Assembly (NCBI RefSeq): GCF_011386835.1
Contig: NC_088792.1
Span: 219,390,394 to 219,454,393 of the forward strand
Source: Chrysemys picta bellii
Taxonomy: Eukaryota; Chordata; Testudines; Emydidae
Reading direction: 5' to 3'
DNA: 64,000 nt
The position numbers were made by a program, and so were the translations under genes. This document shows positions 43,401-57,525 of this stretch, piece after piece. The notes beneath the pieces were generated by a model, which ran no database searches, had not been told where the DNA came from, and worked only from the letters and a program-made list of their open reading frames with translations. Position 1 is the stretch's first letter. Each line of letters starts with the position of its first letter.

Positions 43401-43609
43401 CTGCAGACTGTAGCACTGGGAGCCATCAAAGAAAGGAAAACACAACAAAAGGGAAAGGAAATATACCTTTAGATTTTGAGCATCTTTGCTCTGGTCAGTT
43501 TTCAGATCAATGGGACCAAGGCTTCCCTCAGTGTGGTTCAGCTCAAAGAATCCACTGTCAGACTGAGGTAGGCCTGCTTCAGCCAAAGGAAATAAACAGC
43601 TTTAACTCA

Positions 43610-43852
43610 GGGTATGTCTACACTGTAATAAAACACCTGCGGCTGGCCTGTGTCAGCTGCCTCAGGCTTGTGGGCTATAACATTTCAGTGTAGAAGTCTG
43701 GCCTCAGATCTGGGGCCCTGCGAGGGAGAAGGTTCCTAAAGTCCGGGCTCCGGCCTGAGTCTGGATATCTACAAAGCAATTTTATAGCCCTGCAGCCTGA
43801 GTCAGCTGACACAGGCCAGCCATGGGTTTTTTATTGCAATGTAGAAATACCC
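43610..43852. mobile_element. MITE, GGGTATGTCTACACTG family
   Basis: Starts GGGTATGTCTACACTGTAAT and ends ATTGCAATGTAGAAATACCC; flanked by TCA on both sides (43,607-43,609; 43,853-43,855). The TCA duplication fits Harbinger-type TNA targets. The arms 'CGGCTGGCCTGTGTCAGCTG' and its complement form a hairpin. Non-coding. Confidence 0.82.
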
Positions 43853-44329
43853 TCAGTGTCTCTGGCAAGATGTACAGGCTTTGGTGGCAATGATATAGTC
43901 AGCATCCCAGGTTCTCCATGCTCTTAGGCCGAAGCATGGTCTGGGAATCTCTTGGGTTTCTTTATTTTATTGGAATTGGAGGAGAAGAAGAAGACCCCTT
44001 TCAAGTGACTAAGGAATCAGTTTCCCATAGGTTTCATGGCACCTTATCAGGGCCTGATCTGGGTTTCTTTTGTGAGTATTGCCTTCCTAGACTGGATGAA
44101 AACAGAGGGTGAAATTTTGTCAATAGCAAAATTCCCATTGGCTTCAGAGAGGCCAGGATTTCACCTAGAAATAATTCCTGTCTTCCAAGAACTCTTGGAA
44201 AGAAATTAACTTCTTCCCAACCTGATTTAGTGTAGAATATGCACACACAATCCCTTATCTCTTAATTGGAACAAGAGTGTGGTTGAAACAACAAATATGA
44301 CTTAGAAATTACTGAACACTGTACCAATC

Positions 44330-44635
44330 CCATGACTGAAAGATATAACAAGAGAAAGGCATAACACAATCCAATGGCTGGAAGCTGAAACCAGACAAAT
44401 TCAGACTGGAAATGAGGTGTACAGTTTTAGCAGTGAGGGTAATTAACCATTGGAGCAACTTACCAGGGGTCATGCTGGATTCTCTATCACTAACAGTTTT
44501 TAAATCGAGATTGGAAGTTTTTCTAAAAGCTATGCTCTGGGAATTATTTTGGGGAAGTTCTGTGGCCTGAGTAATACTGGAGGTTAAACTTGAGATCATC
44601 CCTACTTCCCTTGGAATCCATGACTCTATGACTGA
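44330..44635 (+). mobile_element. CR1 3' end fragment
   Basis: Contains 'GTGAGGGTAATTAACCATTG', 'TTTTTAAATCGAGATTGGAA', 'TTCTGTGGCCTGAGTAATAC' and ends TCCATGACTCTATGACT, the order of a CR1 3' end similar to 7,236-7,455. Confidence 0.8.
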
Positions 44636-46138
<1,503 letters not shown>

Positions 46139-46932
46139 TGTGAAGGGGCATATACCCCACGATGACACTGGAACAGCAAAGGGGAGCTGGAAAGCTCAAT
46201 TAGGGCATCTGCTAGGAACTACAGGCCATGACAGGACCAATTAAGAATAAGGCCCAGCTGGGGAGGAGCTGGGTGGCTATTATAAAGGAAGAGCTTCAGA
46301 GAAGGAGAAAGAAAGTGTAGGGAGAGAGTTAGCTGAGGAGAGGACTGCCTTGTGTGTGCCCTCATAGGGGGAATTATGGTAAAAAGTCAGGTGAGCTATA
46401 GAAAAGGCCCTGGAATGTGGTAAGCCTTGGTAGAAGGACAGCATCTGGGTCTTTTGGGAGGTGTTCAGCTGAGGAACAGAGCACAGGGGAAATTTAAGAG
46501 AACCTGAAGTTCTTGCCTGAGAAGGGCAGAAGGGGTTTAAGTCTATATTTTAATTTGGGATTTTGGGGGGGATTTCAGGTAGGAGCCCCATGCTGGAAGG
46601 AAAAGTGCTCCTTGAGGTTCTGTGCCTGAGAAGAATACAGGTGCACAGTGGAGCCTGAATGGGGATGTGTGAAAATCTTGCAGATAGGGTGATCTGGGAT
46701 GGAGAGATGGTGAGAGTCTGAATAGGCTTCCTTTGCCTGCTTATTACAGGGTTCCTATGCTGGAACCCAGAGGAGAGGAAAGGACTGGATTCTTAACTTT
46801 CCCAGTGGGGTTGGAGATGTGAAAATCCTGAGACTAGGCATGGAAGGACTACTGAGTCTGGACTTGGATCAACAATTCAGCATGATGCTTTTAGACGTTG
46901 TTGTTGTTGTTGTTGTTGCACTCAGTGTTACA
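46139..46932 (+). mobile_element. Possible solo LTR
   Basis: Begins TGTGAAGGGGCATATACCCC and could end ...CAGTGTTACA. A TATA-like GCTATTATAAAGG (about 46,277) follows GC-rich sequence as in a U3 region. It holds a GTT microsatellite near its right end (about 46,899-46,917). I did not find a matching target duplication, so the call is tentative. Confidence 0.4.
46899..46917 (+). repeat. GTT trinucleotide microsatellite
   Basis: About six GTT units in a row near the right end of the LTR-like block. Confidence 0.85.
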
Positions 46933-47530
46933 CTGGAAGGGGTGAGACAGAATGTGATCTAGCCAGAAGGCTGAGTCACCTGAAGAGGCAGACAACAGAA
47001 CTGTAGGTTGTGGGTGCCAGATGAAGAGAGTATGCCCCAGCCACAAGGGGGAAATGCTGATCTGTGAATCACTCTTCTACCATTCTGCACTAGGAAATCT
47101 GAAATCACTTTTTTTTTTTTTTTAAAGCTTCCATTTATTCTTCTACCACTAAAAGCTGGAAAACAGGGCAACTGATATATGATGATTGAATTCACCTTGA
47201 ACTGTTAGGATGAAATTCAGGTCCAGGTGAAATAGTGGGTAACTCACAATAACTTCAGTGGGGCTACAATTTCACTCAGGATGTTTGATATTTTAACCAC
47301 CCCTTTAAAACAGTGTAATTCCCTAGACTTCCAGGGTTTACTGACTTACACCAAGGTGTGCAAGAAGGAAATCAGGCTCATGAACATCACCTCCACTTAC
47401 CAAACCTAAGCAGAATGTATATTTCTGGAGCCTTTCTCTCCCTCTCTTCCCCCCCCCCAATAATATTCCTGAAGCCTAAATGAATGTTTGTCTTCCTGTT
47501 TATTAAAAAGGACTTTTCTTGCTTGTTTGC

Positions 47531-47775
47531 AGTGTTGTAATTGTTGGTTGAAGGATATTAGAGAGAAGGTGTATGAAGTAATATTTTTTTATTGGACCAA
47601 CTTCTGTTGGTGAAAGAGAAGCTTTTGAGCTACACAGCTCTTCAGGTCTGAGAAAGGTACGCAGCATCACAGCTCAATACAAAGTGGAACAGATCAAGTA
47701 TAAGATTTTAATTTGTGTTGCAAGAAACCATTCAAGATTAAGTGGGCAATTAACAACTTTGTAGTCATAGGACAA
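47531..47775 (+). repeat. Reptile 'GGTAATATCTTTTATTGG' repeat, longest copy
   Basis: 'CAGTGTTGTAATTGTTGGTT', 'ATTAGAGAGAAGGTGTATGA', TTTTTTATTGGACCAACTTC, 'CTTTTGAGCTACACAGCTC', 'CAATACAAAGTGGAACAGAT' and 'CCATTCAAGATTAAGTGGGC' follow the full-length order of this repeat. Confidence 0.8.
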
Positions 47776-47789
47776 AGGAGGGTCTAAGG

Positions 47790-48198
47790 CAGCGGTGGCC
47801 AACCTGAGCCTGAGAAGGAGCCAGAATTTACCAATGTACATTGCCAAAGAGCCACAGTAATACGTCAGCAGCTCCCCACTGTCTCCTGCCCATCGGTAGT
47901 CCTGCTGATCAGCACCTCCCCCTCCATCCCCATACCACCTGATCAGCTGTTTCGTGGCATGCAGGAAGCTCTGAGGGGGAGGAGTGAGGGCACTGCAGGC
48001 TCAGGGGAGGGGCTGGGAAGGAGTGGAGTGGGGGCAGGCCCTGGGGCAGAGCCAGGGGATGAGCAGTGAGCACCTGCTGGCCCATTGGAAAGTTGGCGCC
48101 TGTAGCTCCAGCCCCAGAGTCGGTGCCTATACAAGGAGCCGCATATTAACTTCTGAAGAGCCACATGTGGCTCCAGAGGCAAAGGTTGGCCACCCCTA
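47790..48198. mobile_element. hAT-like MITE, CAGSGGTGGCCAACC family
   Basis: Left end CAGCGGTGGCCAACCTGAGC; right end GCAAAGGTTGGCCACCCCTA. Flanks GTCTAAGG (47,782-47,789) and GTCTAATG (48,199-48,206). Arms 'AGCCACAGTAATACGTCAG' and 'GAGCCACATGTGGCTCC'. No transposase. Frames at 47,943-48,199 are composition artefacts. Confidence 0.9.
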
Positions 48199-48206
48199 GT
48201 CTAATG

Positions 48207-49580
48207 GGTTACAGATTGGTATAAAACCAGCATTTCTACTGAATCTATGATTTTTAGTGTGCTAACAAAGTTAGGCATTCAAGCTCCCAGGCTTGTCTTT
48301 TGGAGCTGATGTGAATGAGGACTCAGAGGTCAAATACAAAGTGATTGCTTTGTGAAAAGTGTTCAACCATTGGTGATACAGTGGTTTTTTTCTGTTTTTT
48401 ATTTACTTTATTGCTTTACAGGAATCTATTTCAACTATGCACACAACTTACGATTTAACTAAATAGCCACAGGACATAAAGACAACTTCAATGCCACATT
48501 GGTCCACAGTATTTGTGGAAAGGTGGCATTTTCAGAAGTGAAAATATGTTGGTAAAATTTAGACATGAGTTCCTTACTGCTGCTGGAGTGGAAAATGCCA
48601 TTGTGTTGGAAAGTCCACAGCAGGTAGTACTGAACATGCAGCGTGGTCATTTTTTGTGAAATGCAGTCAAGTCAAAATAGCTGTTCAATGTAAAGACAGC
48701 AGGGCCTTGCAGTTGAAGAAAGTCTTTCATGAACTAGCACTTTGTTTTATAATAGGAGAGAACAACTATCACCTTCAAACTGCCGGGTATGGTATGAGCA
48801 TAGAAGAATACACTGTCCCTGCCACCAAAGAATTTACAATCTTAAAAAAAAAACCAGAGAGGCAGGAGGGGGGTAGAAATACAAAAATAAATAAATAGTA
48901 ATTGTTCTCATTCCTTTTTTCTACTGCTGCCCCACTTATCATCCTGGCAACTCACCTTTACCCATCTCTTCTTGCCAACGTTCGTTAATTCACCGGTGCT
49001 TGCCTTCCCTGCCTTCTTGCCCCTACTAATATTGACTGAAGGCTGAATGACCAGAGAAATTGCAGCTAATTCACAACTGTTAAAGGCCCAATTGTCCAAA
49101 GGTGCTGCAAGTGTGAGTCCCACAGATGGCTGCCATTCCTCACCCCAAACTAGAGGCATGGTGGGGGGAGCTTGGCTTAAGGGTGAGGGAGTCATCCACT
49201 TTCCAGCTGCTTTATGCTGGGTGAAAGGGCTGGTGCAGACTAAAGGTGCCCTAAAAGCCTCCTATCTAGCTGGGGGAGTCTCTACAGTTTCTGTACCAAG
49301 GGAACAGCTATAGGGCTGCTTCACAGAGACTCTCAAGCCCTGGCATAGGAGGGAATGGCAAGGCTGGGGTGGGTGTTTTGGAGGGTGAGGCCACAGTGCA
49401 AAGCATTGTGGAGGTTCCAGACAGTGATAGGGTTCAGAGGGCAGCCTGGTGAGACTGCTGTCAATGGGTTGTCTGCTGTGCCAGGCGCCTTTCTGGCCCC
49501 TGGAGCACCCCAGAATTGGCATGTTTAAAGTCACTCTAATGCTAGCCCACTCTCCCCTGGGCTGTGAGTGCTCTGCTTCT
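48207..49580. other. No gene seen
   Basis: Unclassified, with an old repeat tail at about 48,730-48,850 ('CACTGTCCCTGCCACCAAAG'). Open frames to 95 codons have no supporting features. Confidence 0.4.
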
Positions 49581-49582
49581 TA

Positions 49583-49885
49583 AGGTATATCTACCCTGCA
49601 ATTGGGTGGTGTAATTCCTAGCTTGGGTAGATGTACACGCGCTAGCTCTGAGCTACTGCCCTCAGATTGGCAGCGTGGCCTCAGCGGTCTGGGTGTCTGC
49701 TCAGGCTAGCAGCCCAAGTACAAACCTGTCTGAGGTGCTAGATGCACACTCCAAATAGCTAACCTGAGTCGCTGCCTGTGCCACTGTGCCCACATTGCTA
49801 TTTTTTGCATGCCGGCTCAATCAGTCTGATTGTGGGTCTGTCTGAGCTGTGAATTACACCTCCCAGCTGCAGTATAGATGTACCC
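49583..49885. mobile_element. MITE, GGGTATGTCTACACTG family
   Basis: AAGGTATATCTACCCTGCAA at the left and GCTGCAGTATAGATGTACCC at the right. Arms 'TAGCTTGGGTAGATGTACAC' resemble the other copies. The flanking triplets (TTA, TAA) are suggestive but do not settle the target type. Confidence 0.75.
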
Positions 49886-50829
49886 TAAAAAGTACAGTAC
49901 AGACTCGTACAATAGCTCTCAATATATGGTTTGGGTAGGAGCCTCTATACCACCTTCCTGCCCAATAGATCTTAAAAGCAACAGTTCCTGCTGCTGTTCC
50001 TGAACAGCTAAGACCTAGTGTACAGTGGTTATAGGATGGAAATCACACCTAAGATTTTTATGAGCTGCTCTGCTAATTTCTCAGACAAGGACAAAGCAGT
50101 TCACTTCCTTTTTCTGTGTGTCAAACACAATGTGTTGCCAAAAATCATTTATGATTGCAGTTGTGCTTGTCACAACAGCAATAGTTAGAGGGTTAGATTC
50201 ACTAATTGTACACCAGCCTGTTGTGCCGCATCTGAGAGAGATTCACAGAGGAGCAAGTGGTACTACCTGCTCTTTCTAAGGATGGCCTCTGTGGGAAGGC
50301 GCTGTTTTCTATCTGCTGGAGTCTCCATGAGAGCTCTACTGGTGGAGGCTACACTGAATCAGTACATCTCCAGCCATAACAGTGACAGCATCCCTTGCTG
50401 CCCTGTCATGTTTACCCAGAGGAGAGGTTGTGGTCAATTTGTGCTGCGGTCGCACTTCATTGTTACTTACTGACCCACCAGGGGTTTTATTGAAGTTATT
50501 CTAGGCAGGAATCCTTCATAAAACTGTCAGCATTAGCAACATGATTTCCATGCTAACTCCATTTTTTCACATGTTTAGAACAGTCTGAAAATATCATTTT
50601 TGTCTTGACATTTTCCATGTTTGGTGTCTGCCCAAAGATGAATCACTTTAGAGAGTTTAAGCAATAAATCTCCAGCTGTTCTCGCAGAGAGGAAAGATTA
50701 AATGTTTCCTATTTTGTAAAAATTCAGGTCACTTTGCTATTTTTTTCATGGGGACAACGCAAAGGCTGAACATGAAAACCACAGGCTAGATGTATAAATA
50801 GGAGTATATGAGGAGTATATCTTTTAATA
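49886..50829. other. No gene seen
   Basis: Unclassified sequence without a supported exon. Confidence 0.4.
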
Positions 50830-50837
50830 CCTGTTTC

Positions 50838-51224
50838 TGGGGGTGAAAGTAAAAATAGGGACTTACCAGTTCAGGGCTGGGTTAGGGCCGGCTCTGGCCC
50901 CCCGGAAGGGGCGGGGTAGGGGTAGGGGGGATCAGAGCTAGCCCTGGCCCGCCCTGTACCAATAAGTGCCCTCCCCCTCTCCTGCTGGGGTAGCAGCAGC
51001 CCTGGGGCCCAGGGCAGTAGAGGCAGCGGGAGTCCCGGCCCTTTAAATAACCCCCGGAGCCCTGCTGCCACTACCCCAGGGCTCTGGTGGCAATTTAAAT
51101 TCCCTGCTGCTGGGAGCCCCAGGCCCTTTAAATTGCTGCCTTGGGAAGCCCAGCCGCCCTGGTGCGGCGTACCGGCTCTTGCCGGTATGCCGTACCAGGG
51201 CGTACCGGCTTACTTTCACCTCTG
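50838..51224. mobile_element. hAT-like element, CAGAGGTGAAAGTAA family
   Basis: Left TGGGGGTGAAAGTAAAAATA; right GGCTTACTTTCACCTCTG. CCTGTTTC is duplicated exactly (50,830-50,837; 51,225-51,232). The interior is GC-rich with repeated 'GGCGTACCGGCTCTTGCCGG'-like arms and no transposase. Confidence 0.88.
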
Positions 51225-51232
51225 CCTGTTTC

Positions 51233-52271
51233 CCCCCCAAAAGTAAAATATTATGAATGTGCACCACGAAATTCCATTAAGCTATGAGCTCCATCTATCT
51301 ATCTAGGCATATTTAACACCCAGCATCTGACCTGTCTCCATAGGAGCCAAAAGAAGAATCCTCCCTCCATGCCAACAAAGCAGCTGTAGAATAACTCTGC
51401 AGAAGTTCCTTCAGTCAAACTAGCCTGGCCTTGCCTCCCCTAATGTGGGCAGGATCTGTACATCATCTGTTTCTGCTTGTCCCTTGGGCATCACATGCCC
51501 TGCATCTGCTTCCTCTTGCAGGGAGTTCCTGCAGAGCCAGGCTCTACTGCACTGCATGCTCTCTGCATACCCCACTCCCTCTCCTGTCTATCAGCCTCCT
51601 GACACAAAGGAACTACATGGGTTTTTCTGCCATGTGGTCAGCTATGGCTGCAAATTAGAGGGGGCTTCATTTGCCCTTAAACACTGCTTAATTTGTGCCA
51701 GGGCTGAGCCCTGGCACCTTTAGGCTTGGCAGTTCATAGCCCAGGCACCTCTGGGATTGCTGCATCAGTTATGAATGTAAAAAATATTGCTTGAGCCGCA
51801 GCACCTCTTTTGTTACAAATTGAGCTCTGACCTAAAAGATAGATGTAGTGTGGTTAGCTAGGTAACTGCAGCTATTTGTAACTTGTAATCTTTTTTTTTT
51901 TTTTTTAAATGTGTAGTAAAATTCAGTGATGGAGTCTTAAAATCAGATGGCAGTACTGTTTTGGGGTTTAACCCTCTCTGCTTGCAGTCCCCAACTCCCT
52001 TCCCTCTCCCTTGGATCTCAAGAATATATGCCTTTAAAATATTTGTATACAAAATAAAGAATGTGGTGATTTATCTGTACAGTTTATTAATTGTGTGAGA
52101 TTATGATCTCTGTCTGTCTCCATCAAGCTGGAAACTCCATTTTGAATGTGCAGCCCTGTGCCTCCTCTGTCCTTTTACTTATTTGTTGGACCGAAACTCC
52201 AACAAATAGTGCTACAGGGCTGACAACTGAAAGTTGTTAAAATAGTGTGGTCCGCAATTCAAATACAAACA
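51233..52271. other. No gene seen
   Basis: Unclassified. A short T-run (51,892-51,906) suggests a retroposed tail but no source is recognised. Confidence 0.4.
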
Positions 52272-52279
52272 TCCTAGAA

Positions 52280-52719
52280 CAGGGGTTCCCAAACTCGTAT
52301 GCGTACTCCCGGGGGTATGCAAGACATCTCTGGGGGTACATGGGAGAAATTGTGTAATGGTGGATTTTATTTATTGCATTTTCATAATAGGCTACTCAAA
52401 CAAAGCTTTAAAACTCTGGAAATTTCTTATATAAAATACAGTAGTTAATTCACTTCAAGATATACCAATGAGAAGAGCCCTCACCTCCAATCACCATACA
52501 GCATGGGGTTAGTTGTCTAGCAACTGTCCCATCTAACTGAGCTCAGAACTTTTTTCAGTTGTATACATCACACTAAAAGTATATCTGTACATAACAATGA
52601 AATATGGACAGATGGCTAAAGACAGGTATTGTTAAGAAGAACACACAATGTATCAGGGGTATGTAGGCAACTGGTAGATCTGGAAGTGGGTACACAATAA
52701 GACAAGCTTGGGAACCTTG
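52280..52719. mobile_element. hAT-like element, CAGGGGTTCCCAAACT family
   Basis: Begins CAGGGGTTCCCAAACTCGTA, ends ACAAGCTTGGGAACCTTG. Flanks TCCTAGAA (52,272-52,279) and TCCTAGAC (52,720-52,727). The interior 'CTGGGGGTACATGGGAGAAA' is non-coding. Confidence 0.88.
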
Positions 52720-52842
52720 TCCTAGACAATAGGCTGGCTTCCACCCAGGAGAACTGGTTTGTCAAAGGAGAGGTCACTTAGCAATAAAGTCACCTAGAAG
52801 GTGTCTGATCACCTGAGGAGGCTGATCTGGGAGTCACTTGAC

Positions 52843-53460
52843 CAGTACCGGGTTTACTATGATGCCAGTGGTGCCAGGCCCACACGCAGAAGGGGCCCCG
52901 GTGTCCAGACTTGCTGCTCCAGCCTCCAGCGGCCAGCCCAATCCCCCTGGCCGGCTGAGCCAGCCCGGAAATCTGCCCCCGCCCTGCCTCTTCCCACCCC
53001 TGCTCCACCCCAGCCCTGCCCCCACTCCACCCTTCCTCACCGGGTGGCAGGAAGTGGAGTGACCCGGCCCCAGCCTGCTCTGCTCTGCTGACTCCCAGAC
53101 ATGCCACCAGTGAGTGCTGGGGGGTGGTTCCACCCTGCACCCCAAGTCCCAAGGCTGGGAGCCAGGGGAGCATAAGGATGTGGCACTGGGAAGGGGGGTG
53201 GTGTGGTGTGGGCCTGCCCTCAAGGGGAAGGGGCATGCTGGCAGTACAGGGCTGGGCAGGCCAGTATGCATCTGGCAGGTTTGTAAACAGTGCCCTCCTG
53301 CTGGGCTGCACAGAGCGGGGTTGCTCCCAACATGCTGTGCCTCATTGCCCCCAGACCGCCCTTCACTCTGGAGACTGACTATCCTGCCCCCTGCACCTTG
53401 CCCCATGGGGGCCCACAAATATGTTTGGTGCTGAGCCCACAAAAAGTTAATCCGGCCCTG
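52843..53460. mobile_element. hAT-like element, CAGGGCCGGATTAA type
   Basis: Begins CAGTACCGGGTTTACTATGA, ends AAGTTAATCCGGCCCTG. Flanks CACTTGAC (52,835-52,842) and CACCTGAC (53,461-53,468). The GC-rich interior gives long but meaningless frames (for example 209 codons on the - strand, 52,834-53,463). No transposase. Confidence 0.85.
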
Positions 53461-53468
53461 CACCTGAC

Positions 53469-56400
53469 AGAGGGACTAGAAGGTTATAAAAGGGCAGGAA
53501 CTGGTTTATTCAAGTTCTTTGGCCACTTTCACCAGCTCAAGCAGAAGGAATCTGCTGCAAGAGTCTGATGAGGCGGGGGAACCCTGCCTACATGAACTGA
53601 GATGGTCTCCTAAGAGAACAGTGAGCTAGAGTGAAGGGCATTGCATTCAGGTTATTAGTTTTATAGAGAGCACAAATCATACCGAAAACAATCATGCCAC
53701 TAAGTAAAGAGCAATGGTTTATAATTCTGTGCAAAGCATGCCTCTGTGTTGGGTTACAATATGTACAATACCCTTGAAGAGGTACACTTTGGGCCCAGAA
53801 CACCATCTTGGCTGGAATATTGGGAGACTGTGTTTAAGTTATGGGGGGGATCCTGAGGGGTCAGCACTGGTTATAGGCCATGTAGTTGTAGCTCTTAGGA
53901 GTGGGTGCTAGGATGTACCTTGAGCCTAGGGACCCCAAGACAAGGGCAGTGCCTGGACTCCATTCAGACTCAGGACACTTAAAATACCCAGGATCCAGCG
54001 ACTGAGTCCCCTCACATCAGTCTGGTGAGCAGCCAAGAGGGGGCACTGACTGGAGCTGTGACCATGCAATTTTTGCTCTGAATGTTGCCCTTCATTACTC
54101 AGCCCTACTGGAGCCTTGAGCAGGAATAACTTTGTATTTCTCATCAGCTTTGTGGCCCAATTTGCAGTGCTTTTGTTATGACTTTTTCTTTATCAAAGTG
54201 CCTAATGGATACACGTGTGCTTGTCTTGGAGAGTGAAAAACTGGGCCCATGGCCACCCAGTGACGTCTCAAAGCCTGAAGGGATTATTGTTCAGTGGAAT
54301 TAACTGTTGGCATCTTCTTCAATTTGCTTCGTCTCTTGCTTTGAATCAAACCAGAAGTCTTATTCTTTCCTCCATCTGTAAACTATCTTTTTCTTTTGCC
54401 TTTCAAAGTGAATTTAACGGGAGCATGGACCTGGACTAGCAGAATGGACTCTGAAATTCTCTATTTATCCACGCACTGAATTATTGCCATCTTGACTAGA
54501 GCTGGCCAGAGGCTGACAATTCCATTCTGCAACAACTTACAAGGTTTCAAAACTTGTCCACACGGGAATGAAAACAAAACCTTTCAATGGTTTTGCGAAA
54601 TTGAACTGTGTTGAAATATCTACCTGATCTCTTTGATATTGGTCTCTCTCAGAAGTGGCAAGAGAGTCATTACACCCTGGACTTCTGAAACATTTCTATT
54701 GGAAACTTGATCAAAACCGATACATCTTTAGGAAATTTTTGACTTAGATAAAAAACAGATTTAAAAGTACACCCAGTTTGTAATGGGTCATATTTATAAG
54801 GATGCTATTCTGAATTGGTCATTTTGTTTGACCCTTTTGATGGTGGTGGCTTCCTCCTGAACATACTCTCTACCTTTTTTCTTCATTCTGAATGCAGGAT
54901 TAGCTAAAGGTGGAATATCTTCAACTAAACTCAGTTAATTAGAACCTTTAATTGTTTAATGGAGTGCTTCAATACACCTGTCAATGGACCAGAAACTAGG
55001 TCCCCCTAAAGCATGCACATCTCATTCCTCACATATGTCAGGGGATCTTGGCCACTTGGACAGCTCTGTTCTGCTCTCCCTATGGAGGGCACTCAGCAGG
55101 TTCAGGGTCCACAAACAGGAGAGGAGGTGGGGCTAAGGGAAGTGCACATCTCTTCCCTTTAGCCCTGTAGAAAAAGTTAGCCAAGGGAGAGTCTGTGGTA
55201 GGGCAGCTTTAAGATACCTGTTCTGCCAGGTACAAGTGGAACAGCTGGGCAAGACACAGCTAGTGAGAAGGCAACTGTCCATTGTGGGTTGCCTGGTCTC
55301 TCTCAGATCCCTGGGGATCTGCCAGCTTTGGGTGTTAGACATTGTGGCCTTTTCTATAGGGGAGCATACACCACCTCTCTGGTGAGATGGATCAGATACC
55401 TCTCCTCATCCCCTGCCCCTCCACTGCCATTGTATGGCTTTTCTCTGTGAAAGGAAAAGATAAAGGCCCGGGTTAAATTCTGCTTTCAAAGAGGTGTAGA
55501 ACTGAAGTAACTATTAAAGTCAATATCACTCCAGATTTATACTGGTGTAACTGAACTTAATTCAGCCCTACAATTTATAAACTAGAAGATCAGTTAGTGA
55601 CAGTTTCTGGTGGTAGATTTAATGATATGAGCACTTGTCTGCAAAGAAATCAAGAGAACCATATTTAATTTCCCAGTGGACCACAGAACAGCTTGCCGAT
55701 GCTAGTATATATGTTGAAGATGAAGAACAAGTCATCCACAATAGATCTTGCCACACAATGGCCACAGAACAAGAGATTTGCAACCTGTTGGAATAGTTTC
55801 AACTTTACTCAAATGACAGCTCTCCGTGTGTTTTAAATTGCATGACCAGAGGGCAGACTTGCCTGGAAATACTTTCTTGCACTGAGCACTCAGCTAGTCT
55901 AGATTCAACCACACATCCACTTATTAAAATCATTAGTTCCAGTCAGGTTTTTTTTCTATTACCATCTTATTCCTGAAAACATTACTGTCACCAGATTAGG
56001 TTTAGGTGTTTGGCACCATTGACAATTTATGTGGATATCCCACTGAAATGTATGTTTGAAAGCAGAGTAGCAGCAGCTTGAATAAGAGGTTTCTGAAGGA
56101 GATGAATTTTTTTGATTGAGAAAATGAACATTTTGGCTTCCTAAGTAATATTTATTGTGGAATGCATGGTTGATGCAGTGTTCTGCAGTTACACCTTCTT
56201 TGGAATTCTGCATTGCTAGGTTGACTACATCCAGGCAGTCACCTAAGTCATCTGTCAGCTTGACAGACAGCAGTAGCACTGACGAGACATTTATTCTGCA
56301 GTGCATTGAGATTGGCTTATCTAAAGAACTGACATCAAGTTATTTAACCTCTTTCTTATCTTTTTGGTCTTGTACACATCATATCTATGGGCGTTTCTTA

Positions 56401-56714
56401 ACTCTAATTGTCAGTATTTGCCCAGAGAAGTAGATGAGTGAAATGTTAATCTGCCTCTTGAATTCAGGTGCATAGATCCTTCCAAACACTCTCAAATCAC
56501 AACTTGCCTACTAGCTAGTGCAAAATCATCTGTGGGAAATATTCTACTAAATTGATCTTCTGATACAGATCCTGTCAGAATGCCTAGGAGAAAAGGAAAG
56601 CAACATTACACAGAGATGTCTGCTAGGAGTTAAAAGGGTAAGGGTGTTTTGAGGTCTTGGAAAAAATTTTGAAGTAGAAAGTAGTTAAGGACTTTGAAGG
56701 AACAGTAATCCACA
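53469..56714. other. No gene seen
   Basis: Mostly unclassified DNA. Frames at 54,215-54,439, 55,959-56,306 and 56,155-56,433 are isolated and unrecognised. A decayed copy of the reptile palindromic repeat lies near 55,468-55,570. Confidence 0.4.
55468..55570. repeat. Decayed palindromic reptile repeat
   Basis: 'AGGTGTAGAACTGAAGTAAC' and 'CTCCAGATTTATACTGGTGT' with TCAGCCC at the end. The arms are approximate, like 28,312-28,420. Confidence 0.4.
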
Positions 56715-57500
56715 CCATGTAGAGTCAAGAACAGGAGTTTATTATGCACAGTGCTGGTGGAATGTCACTTTGCTTATTAGGCTCAGAGACATTGCAGAAC
56801 AATGAATTACAATAGATTATATAGGGTGCTCATTGGGCAGAGAGACGCGACAGGGGATGGGTTTTCCCAAGCCCCTGGATAGGTTCTAGCAGCAAGACAA
56901 GATAAGCACAATAAGCCAATGATCTAAAAAATTACATAATGGCTCTGCCCATGGCCCAAATTAACATATTGCTGACACACAGGTAATTACCCCCAAACTA
57001 TGTTTATTAAAGTGTATAAGTTAAATCCTAATTTTGGGGTCCAGGGGAATGAGGTAGCAGCTTTCCCGGTTGACCAACAGGTACATTCCTGGAGATTTAA
57101 TGCAAAAAAGCAGTAATTAGTATTTAACAATAACAATTGTTTATAAGTTTTCCCTTGCATTTCTGTGGGCTAATATTGGCATACATGTTATGAGGGGAAG
57201 GTGTCATAACTTATGTCAATTATATTAGGCCTCTCCCTGAACTGTGTCTGGGATCTGAGGGGTATTGTACCACTATCTCTTCCCTGCATTAGGGAGTAAC
57301 CGTGAGGCCTTTCTCAGTGCTTCATGTATCTACAACTCAGGATAAGGATGCCCAATTACATTTGGAGTTATGCTGACTTCGCTCACTGACTTGAAACACA
57401 CAAGGTTATCTGTTTACCCCAGCTTTCTCTTAGCTATGTATTGTTCTTTGTTAGCTAGTCTTCATCCGGGCCTATAAGAAAAGTCCTTAGCAGAAACTGT
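56715..57500. repeat. Unclassified repeat-like segment before CR1
   Basis: 'GAACAGGAGTTTATTATGCA' and 'ATAGGGTGCTCATTGGGCAG' read like LTR or solo-LTR sequence, and 'GTCATAACTTATGTCAATTA' like a repeat edge. I could not find termini, and no gene is visible. Confidence 0.25.
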
Positions 57501-57525
57501 AATTAAGATTTTACATCCACAGCAA

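Noticed and set aside
52790..53463. 173- and 209-codon frames on the - strand
   Set aside because: They cover the GC-rich interior of a hAT-like element bounded by CACTTGAC/CACCTGAC; no recognisable protein family.
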